Shown in pieces: positions 6,991-11,428 of a DNA stretch of 11,428 nt. The stretch lies in the NCBI GenBank assembly GCA_020433785.1, contig JAGRCC010000666.1, positions 1-11,428 of the forward strand. Direction: 5' to 3'. Positions within the stretch are counted from its first letter, which is position 1, and the number at the start of each line of letters is the position of its first letter. This DNA is from Anaerolineae bacterium. GTDB lineage: Bacteria; Chloroflexota; Anaerolineae; 4572-78; J111. The notes beneath the pieces are model-generated. The model was not told where the DNA came from and made no database searches. It saw only the letters and a program-made list of their open reading frames with translations. The position numbers and the translations under genes were made by a program.

Positions 6991-7048
6991 TATTATCAAA
7001 TCGATTAATAATATATATATTATAAACTTTATATATAATATATATATT
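6991..7048. promoter_or_regulatory. AT-rich dyads between the Rrf2 gene and the membrane protein gene
   Basis: Nearly pure A/T. It holds TATTATCAA-ATCGA-TTAATAATA (6991-7013, 8 of 9 arm pairs), a perfect TATAAA-C-TTTATA (7021-7033), and long AT alternations on both sides of the latter. On the minus strand it lies 40-100 bases upstream of the GTG of the membrane protein. It may be an operator, a promoter or a weakly folded spacer. The TTTATAT half-site also occurs in the dyad before the Rrf2 gene. Confidence 0.45.
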
Positions 7049-7062
7049 TTTACCAAAAAAAT

Positions 7063-7491
7063 TTATTGATTGACTTTATTGAGTAAATCAGCGATCGTTG
7101 TTTCTTTCAAATTCGCTTTCAGTGCCTCCTCTGCTGAGATTAATACTTCCGAAACCGCTTGCTGGCCGCTTTCAGGTTTTTTCCCGGTAACACCAAGCTT
7201 AAGATCGTGACGAAAAAGCGGGCGGTTTTGCTCTATTGCATTGAAGATATCTAGGATGGTTATGTTTAATGGCGCTATCGCTAACCGTACACCCCCTTTT
7301 GTTCCCTCACGAGTTTCAATAATCCCGGCCCGGTTTAAACTTTGCAAGATTTTTACGGCACTGGGTTTAGGAATATTCAATGCGTCTGATATTTCCTGAG
7401 TGGGCACAAAATCATAGATACCTTGTTGGACTTTATCTGCTACAAACAAAACCGTAATTATTGACTGGGAAAATGCTAATGAATAACTCAT
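7063..7491 (-). CDS. Rrf2-family transcriptional regulator lacking cysteines
   Basis: 142 residues, the usual Rrf2 length. The winged helix-turn-helix is seen as VPTQEISDALNIPKPSAVKI at 29-48, LNRAGIIETREGTKGGVRLA at 52-71 with the GTKGG wing tip, then the dimerisation helix from about 79 and a C-terminal helix from 111 to 140. Rrf2 proteins such as IscR and NsrR hold Fe-S clusters with three cysteines around residues 90-110; here that stretch (NRPLFRHDLKLGVTGKKPES) and the whole protein have none, so it should not carry such a cluster. The ATG lacks a clear Shine-Dalgarno. It heads a minus-strand block with the membrane and ABM-fold genes and likely regulates itself and them. What it senses is unknown. 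Confidence 0.88.
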   Translation of the reverse strand: MSYSLAFSQSIITVLFVADKVQQGIYDFVPTQEISDALNIPKPSAVKILQSLNRAGIIETREGTKGGVRLAIAPLNITILDIFNAIEQNRPLFRHDLKLGVTGKKPESGQQAVSEVLISAEEALKANLKETTIADLLNKVNQ

Positions 7492-7528
7492 TTCGTTGTT
7501 TGTAAATAGTTGTCTAATTAATAAACTA

Positions 7529-7562
7529 GATATAATTTATATCAAATTTGTAATTTTGTCAA
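7529..7562 (-). promoter_or_regulatory. Promoter of the Rrf2 gene overlapped by a perfect 15-bp dyad
   Basis: On the minus strand a perfect TTGACA (7557-7562) is followed by TAAATT at a 17-base spacing or TATAAA at 15. The dyad GATATAA-A-TTATATC (7529-7543) is perfect and covers the -10, an ideal place for autorepression by the Rrf2 protein encoded about 40 bases downstream. Confidence 0.55.
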
Positions 7563-7621
7563 GAGTATAATTCATTGTAATACCTGGCAATGCTATATGG
7601 TATTTTTCCCTTGTTGAATAG

Positions 7622-7651
7622 TTGACATAATTGACGCCTCCCCCATTTTAT
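7622..7651 (+). promoter_or_regulatory. Possible promoter of the exported protein gene
   Basis: A perfect TTGACA (7622-7627), an 18-base spacer and a moderate TTTTAT (7646-7651). A second TTGACG starts at 7631. Transcription near 7658 would give a leader of about 60 bases. The spacer 7492-7718 holds only this and the divergent Rrf2 promoter. Confidence 0.35.
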
Positions 7652-7718
7652 GGTAAGTTATAGAGAGTTGTAATAGAGATATTTCCGGCTGTCTTTACCA
7701 ACAAAAAAGAGGCACATT

Positions 7719-9647
7719 ATGAAGTTACCCCCCCAATTCCCAAAGTTAACTTATAAATCGATTGTGGGGTACGGCCTAGTTATTTTCTTGCTCCTACTAG
7801 TGGCCGTACCGGCTTTAGCCAATACAACCCCCGGCCGCTCCTTTCTAGATTTTCCCTTTAATTCAAAAACCGGCTACACCCTGCGCTCGGCCCGTCCCCT
7901 CAGCCCTGGGATCAATGTCAATCATCTCGAGCCCGGCCAAGAAAATTGGTACGTCTATAATCGCACCAGCTTTAATGAAGGCGATGCCGATATCGTCTCC
8001 TTGGCCTTACGCTACCAAAGTGAGGCCGTCATCAGCACCGCCGAAGCCAATTTTCAAATTCTCGCCGAAGCCCAATCGACGCCCGGCGACCCCACTGCCG
8101 TTACACCCGAAACTGTGGGCGGCGGTACGCTGTCGCCGGTTGGCCGGCCGGGCTTAACCGAAACCGTTTGGTCGGGCCAGGTTGGTGAGCGAAACGACTA
8201 CTATGTTCGGGTTTTCAATAATTCACCGTTTAAATTAGAGTACACACTGGAGGCCAAGACCGAAACCTCCGCAGCGGCCGGTGCGATACCTGCCGGCCTT
8301 AACACCCTCATCAATTCCAACGAAGCCTTAAGCGCCCGTCAGATGGCCTGGTCCCTAACCGCGCAAGCCGTCGACAATATGACGGCAGTTCAGGCGGCTC
8401 AATGGATGCAAGAGGCCCAGGCCGTGGGCTGGCTTATCACAGCCGGCACGTCGCCCGATCAGGTGGCTAAGCCCGCCGACGCCAATCCCCAAACCTTGTG
8501 GCGGCTGACCGCCCAGGCCATCGATGGGCAAGATGCTCAAACGGCGGCCCAGTGGCTCATTCAGGCCGATGCATTGGGCTGGTTGACCATCCCACCGGGA
8601 ACACTCAAAAATCCTAATGAAGAAACCCTCCAATTAGACAACAAAGGCGGCGATGAAGGTGGCAGCAGTAGTGAACCGGAGCCGGTTCCCGCTCCGCCCG
8701 ACGAGCCGGAACAAGATTATGTGCCGGTCAACATCTACCCCAATAACCCGCTTGAATTCAATTTTCACGATGTCAACAGCGGCCGGCTGGCCCCCGATGG
8801 TGAGCATTGGTATGAACTGCACCGCGACGATTTAGATGAGGATCTAATCGAAAATTTAGATCTGACGATGTTCTTCACGCCCAGCCAGGGATTTTTGAGC
8901 AATAAAGTCAACTTTGAGATTTTCCCGGCCGGCCAATACCATATCTGGGAGCGCGGCGACGCCGATTATATGGAGAATATGGGGGCGGGTATGTGGGTTT
9001 CCCGCGACAAAGACCCGCTCACCAGCGAACGCCTATGGGCCGGCTCGCTGGTTGACGGCGACACCTACTTCATCAAAATTAAAAACGGCTCGCCTGAGGT
9101 TGTCGATTACTACCTCTTCCCCAACGACGTTTGGAACGCCGAGTTAGGTAATCCCACCCTCCACAAAGGCGATGCCAGCCACGGACGGGTTCCCTACACC
9201 GCGCCGGTGACGCGCTCAACCGGGCCGGTGGAACCGGGTTCCGGGCCGCCGGAGGCCATTGAGTTGAAGGTTGGCACGACGACCGGTGATTTAGAGGCCG
9301 GCGAAGAAATGTGGTATAAATTTGTTTACTCTGATCCGAGCGACGAGTCGGCGGATCAAGATTTTATCTTTTACATGACCAACACCCCCCTTGACGATAT
9401 TCGGGCGCGTCATGCCGATTTTGAAATCTATCCGGGCAGCCAACTCCACTTATGGGTCCGAGGCACCGTAGATGAGCTTGATCCGCTGGGCGCCAGCGCG
9501 CCGGCCACCTTCGCTCAACTCGATGATGTGCGCAGTTTGCAAGTGTTGTGGTCGGGTCAATTGAAGAAAGAACACGTTTACTACGTCAAAGTTTACAACC
9601 ACGATATCGGCCCATTAGAGTATGAATTTAAGGTCAAGACGCAGTAA
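7719..9647 (+). CDS. Exported multi-repeat protein of unknown function
   Basis: 642 residues. A Sec signal peptide is clear: basic N-region, hydrophobic core at 15-30, and VPALA-N with cleavage expected after Ala34. The mature part holds three diverged beta-rich repeats at about 66-178, 350-468 and 521-640. Each starts with a G/E-rich turn and WY (77-78, 364-365, 532-533), has W-S/A-G about 75 residues later (151, 440, 611), and ends with a strand YYVRV, YFIKI or YYVKV followed by Asn and a Leu/Val-E/D-Y strand. Between copies 1 and 2 lie two helical repeats (206-240 and 256-290) and an acidic Ser/Pro-rich linker (305-335). The beta repeats recall PPC-like or other surface beta-sandwich domains. 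No catalytic motif, LPxTG sorting signal or C-terminal membrane anchor is seen. AAGAGG six bases before the ATG supports the start. Codons are much more GC-rich than in the block to its left. Likely extracellular or envelope structural role; inference only. Confidence 0.8.
   Translation: MKLPPQFPKLTYKSIVGYGLVIFLLLLVAVPALANTTPGRSFLDFPFNSKTGYTLRSARPLSPGINVNHLEPGQENWYVYNRTSFNEGDADIVSLALRYQSEAVISTAEANFQILAEAQSTPGDPTAVTPETVGGGTLSPVGRPGLTETVWSGQVGERNDYYVRVFNNSPFKLEYTLEAKTETSAAAGAIPAGLNTLINSNEALSARQMAWSLTAQAVDNMTAVQAAQWMQEAQAVGWLITAGTSPDQVAKPADANPQTLWRLTAQAIDGQDAQTAAQWLIQADALGWLTIPPGTLKNPNEETLQLDNKGGDEGGSSSEPEPVPAPPDEPEQDYVPVNIYPNNPLEFNFHDVNSGRLAPDGEHWYELHRDDLDEDLIENLDLTMFFTPSQGFLSNKVNFEIFPAGQYHIWERGDADYMENMGAGMWVSRDKDPLTSERLWAGSLVDGDTYFIKIKNGSPEVVDYYLFPNDVWNAELGNPTLHKGDASHGRVPYTAPVTRSTGPVEPGSGPPEAIELKVGTTTGDLEAGEEMWYKFVYSDPSDESADQDFIFYMTNTPLDDIRARHADFEIYPGSQLHLWVRGTVDELDPLGASAPATFAQLDDVRSLQVLWSGQLKKEHVYYVKVYNHDIGPLEYEFKVKTQ
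7914..9638 (+). repeat. Three diverged beta-domain repeats within the exported protein
   Basis: Approximate copies: 7914-8252, 8766-9122 and 9279-9638. The shared landmarks are an opening WY pair, a W(S/A)G triplet 74-79 residues later, and a closing aromatic strand (YYVRV, YFIKI, YYVKV). Copies 2 and 3 also share NFEIFPAGQYHIWERG against DFEIYPGSQLHLWVRG; copy 1 keeps only NFQIL at this point. Copies 2 and 3 are therefore the closer pair. Confidence 0.75.
8334..8588 (+). repeat. Two helical repeats with an exact 50-residue (150-base) period
   Basis: Copy 1 is 8334-8438 and copy 2 is 8484-8588. Shared blocks are W-x-LTAQA(V/I)D, then AAQW(M/L), then A-x-(A/L)-x-GWL. The tryptophans at 211/261, 229/279 and 238/288 are each 50 residues apart, so no indel has occurred since duplication. 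Confidence 0.8.
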
Positions 9648-9681
9648 ATTTTTAATTAATTTTTTCTAAAAATAAATGATA

Positions 9682-9712
9682 GGCCAGGGCAAGGCCCTGG
9701 CCTGCTTCATTT
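9682..9712 (+). terminator. Hairpin after the exported protein gene
   Basis: GGCCAGGGC (9682-9690), loop AAG, GCCCTGGCC (9694-9702): a perfect nine-pair GC-rich stem, 34 bases after the stop codon. The tail TGCTTCATTTT is only moderately T-rich. A second hairpin AGGCGA/TCGCCT (9715-9733) follows, with a T-run at 9744-9749, and may back it up. Confidence 0.6.
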
Positions 9713-9750
9713 TCAGGCGAGGTGGCGTCGCCTCTTGTAGTGATTTTTTC

Positions 9751-9780
9751 TTGACAGAAACGCACTTTTGTGAAAAACTA
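9751..9780 (+). promoter_or_regulatory. Weak candidate promoter of the molybdenum hydroxylase gene
   Basis: A perfect TTGACA (9751-9756) stands just after the T-run of the second hairpin, but the -10 at the right distance (AAAACT, 9774-9779) is poor. If used it may depend on an activator. The rest of 9648-9855 shows no gene. Confidence 0.25.
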
Positions 9781-9855
9781 AGCCCACACCGCAATGAAGA
9801 CCCGCTAATTAGAAAACCGTAACATCTTTAAACATAAATCCCCAAGGAGGTTAGT

Positions 9856-11428
9856 ATGGAATTTACGCTAAACGGTCAGCCAAAAACGTATGAGGGTGAT
9901 CCTGATTTGCCGCTCCTCACTTATTTGCGAGAACACGAAGGCATCGTTTCGCCCAAAGATGGCTGCGCTCCACAAGCCGCTTGCGGCTGCTGCGTCGTTC
10001 AGCTCGATGACAAAGCCGTCCTTTCTTGCATTACGCCTATGAAAAAAATTGCCGGCAGCATGATAACGACTACTGAAGGGCTGGGCGAATTCCGCCAAAA
10101 TGTCTTCGCCAACGCCTTTGTCTCGAAAGGCGGTGTTCAATGCGGCTTTTGCATCCCCGGCATCGTTATGCAGTCAAACGTCTTAATCAACAAGAACCCT
10201 GACCCCAGTCGCGCCGATGTGGAAAAGGCGCTCACGCCGCATCTTTGCCGCTGCACCGGTTATAAGAAAATTGTCGACGCCGTCATTTGCGCCGCTGACG
10301 CCATCCGTGAGGAAGAAGAAGTGCCGACGCCCCAGAGCGATGGCAAAATCGGCTCGCGCCAGCCGAAATATCAGGCCCAGAAGTTGGTGTTGGGCCAGCA
10401 CCATTACGTCGATGATATCAAAATCGACGGCATGCGCCATGCTGCCCTCAAATTTAGCGATCATCCCCGGGCCAAGGTGCTGAAGATCGACACCAGCGCC
10501 GCCGAGCAGCTGCCCGGCGTCATCCGCATTTTTACCGCCGCCGACGTTCCAGGCGGGCGAACCATTGGTCTGATCCGGCAGGATTGGCCGTTGATGATTG
10601 CCGTTGGTGAAATAACGCACTATGTCGGCGATGTGCTGGCCGGGGTGGTCGCCGAAAGTTATGCCATTGCCCGCCAGGCCGTTAGCTTGATTGAGGTCGA
10701 GTATGACGTTCTTCCGCCCGTCATCGATGTTCACGAAGCGTTGAAAGCCGACAGCCCGTCGGTGCAAGAGGGCGGCAATATTCTGTCGAAAACGGTCACC
10801 AGCCGGGGCGATTTGGCTCAGGCCAAAGCCGAGTCAGCCTATATTTCGCACGGCGTCTACCAAACGCAGATGATCGAGCACGGTTTTATGGAACCGGAGT
10901 GCGCCATTGCTTATCCTCAGGATAGCGGGGTTGAGGTTTTATCACAGGGACAGGGGATCTATGAAGATCGCGTTCAGATCGCCAAACTACTCGGCCTGTC
11001 GCTCGAAGCGGTCCGCATCATTTTGGTGCCCAACGGCGGTGGCTTCGGCGGCAAAGAGGATTTGTCGGTGCAGGGTCACGCGGCCTTATTTGCCTACCTG
11101 CTGCAAGCGCCGGTCAAAGTGCGGCTGACCCGTGATGAGTCGATTGCCATGCATCCCAAACGCCACCCCATCTGGATGGATTACACTATTGGTTGCACCA
11201 AAGACGGCAAGCTGACCTTTTGTGAAGGGCGTTTTATCGGCGATTCAGGCGCGTACGCCTCAGTGGGCATGAAAGTGCTGGAGCGATCGGCTGGTCACGC
11301 CACGGGCGCTTACACCTTCCCGGTCACCGATATCGAAAGCACGGCGGTCTACACCAACAACCTCCCCTGTGGCGCGATGCGCGGCTTTGGCGTTAATCAA
11401 ACCGCCTTCGCCCTGGAAAGCTGCATCG
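9856..11428 (+). CDS. Fused [2Fe-2S]/molybdopterin hydroxylase, xanthine dehydrogenase-like (cut by the right edge)
   Basis: 524 residues are visible. Enzymes of this family hydroxylate purines, aldehydes or N-heterocycles with water-derived oxygen and pass electrons through two Fe-S clusters. Plant-type ferredoxin cluster: Cys37, 43, 46 and 58. Second cluster: CGFC at 96-99 and CRCTGY at 131-136. The Mo domain starts near 165 (GSRQPKYQAQK, then LGQHHYVDDI). It shows GGGFGGK at 394-400, where the molybdopterin binds, and RGFG at 509-512 near the active site. HPKRHP and DSGAYAS also fit the fused group often named selenium-dependent xanthine dehydrogenase. No FAD domain lies between the Fe-S and Mo parts. 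The active-site Glu would be beyond the edge. AAGGAGG five bases before the ATG fixes the start. Enzyme class is firm; substrate and any selenium dependence are not shown. Confidence 0.92.
   Translation, partial: MEFTLNGQPKTYEGDPDLPLLTYLREHEGIVSPKDGCAPQAACGCCVVQLDDKAVLSCITPMKKIAGSMITTTEGLGEFRQNVFANAFVSKGGVQCGFCIPGIVMQSNVLINKNPDPSRADVEKALTPHLCRCTGYKKIVDAVICAADAIREEEEVPTPQSDGKIGSRQPKYQAQKLVLGQHHYVDDIKIDGMRHAALKFSDHPRAKVLKIDTSAAEQLPGVIRIFTAADVPGGRTIGLIRQDWPLMIAVGEITHYVGDVLAGVVAESYAIARQAVSLIEVEYDVLPPVIDVHEALKADSPSVQEGGNILSKTVTSRGDLAQAKAESAYISHGVYQTQMIEHGFMEPECAIAYPQDSGVEVLSQGQGIYEDRVQIAKLLGLSLEAVRIILVPNGGGFGGKEDLSVQGHAALFAYLLQAPVKVRLTRDESIAMHPKRHPIWMDYTIGCTKDGKLTFCEGRFIGDSGAYASVGMKVLERSAGHATGAYTFPVTDIESTAVYTNNLPCGAMRGFGVNQTAFALESCI

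Noticed and set aside
10183..10767. A 194-codon open frame on the minus strand inside the molybdenum hydroxylase gene
   Set aside because: It lies entirely opposite a clear conserved enzyme in GC-rich sequence, has no Shine-Dalgarno and no recognisable domain.
9856..11428. A selenoprotein reading of the molybdenum hydroxylase
   Set aside because: No in-frame TGA occurs in the visible part; any selenium dependence would be through a labile cofactor.

Overview
The window reads as an ordinary bacterial chromosome segment with dense genes, Shine-Dalgarno sites and sigma70-like promoters. The hemE-hemH-hemY order, the Gram-positive type ferrochelatase and oxidase, the GarA-like FHA protein and the fused Fe-S/molybdenum hydroxylase suggest a monoderm-like or deep-branching lineage. 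I lean towards Chloroflexota, but that is inference from style and family resemblance, not proof. Eight genes are complete. Two are cut by the window edges: trigger factor on the left and a molybdenum hydroxylase on the right.

Layout. Positions 1-649 (minus) hold the N-terminal part of trigger factor with its own promoter. A divergent spacer leads to a small membrane protein of the YdjM/DUF457 type (866-1288). Positions 1381-4925 hold hemE, hemH and hemY in the Bacillus order, behind a consensus promoter. They would carry uroporphyrinogen III to coproporphyrinogen III, oxidise it, and insert iron (coproporphyrin-dependent branch) or act on the protoporphyrin equivalents. HemQ, needed to finish the coproporphyrin route, is not in the window. 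Next comes an FHA-domain protein (5078-6040) whose acidic linker carries five copies of a Thr-containing DGTIVL-like motif. It ends at a bidirectional terminator.

Positions 6227-7491 (minus) form an AT-richer block: an Rrf2-type regulator without any cysteine, a four-helix membrane protein, and an antibiotic-biosynthesis-monooxygenase-fold protein. A perfect 15-bp dyad overlaps the regulator's promoter, and further AT-rich dyads lie between the regulator and the two downstream genes, which suggests a small self-regulated module.

Positions 7719-9647 (plus) encode a 642-residue exported protein of unknown function. It is built from three diverged beta-rich repeats with a pair of helical repeats at an exact 50-residue period between the first and second. 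From 9856 to the right edge runs a fused [2Fe-2S]/molybdopterin hydroxylase resembling xanthine dehydrogenase-type enzymes. No tRNA, rRNA, CRISPR array, insertion sequence or phage gene was seen. The most interesting items are the phosphothreonine-like repeats of the FHA protein, the composite exported protein, the acidic replacement in the trigger factor PPIase region, and the cysteine-free Rrf2 module.
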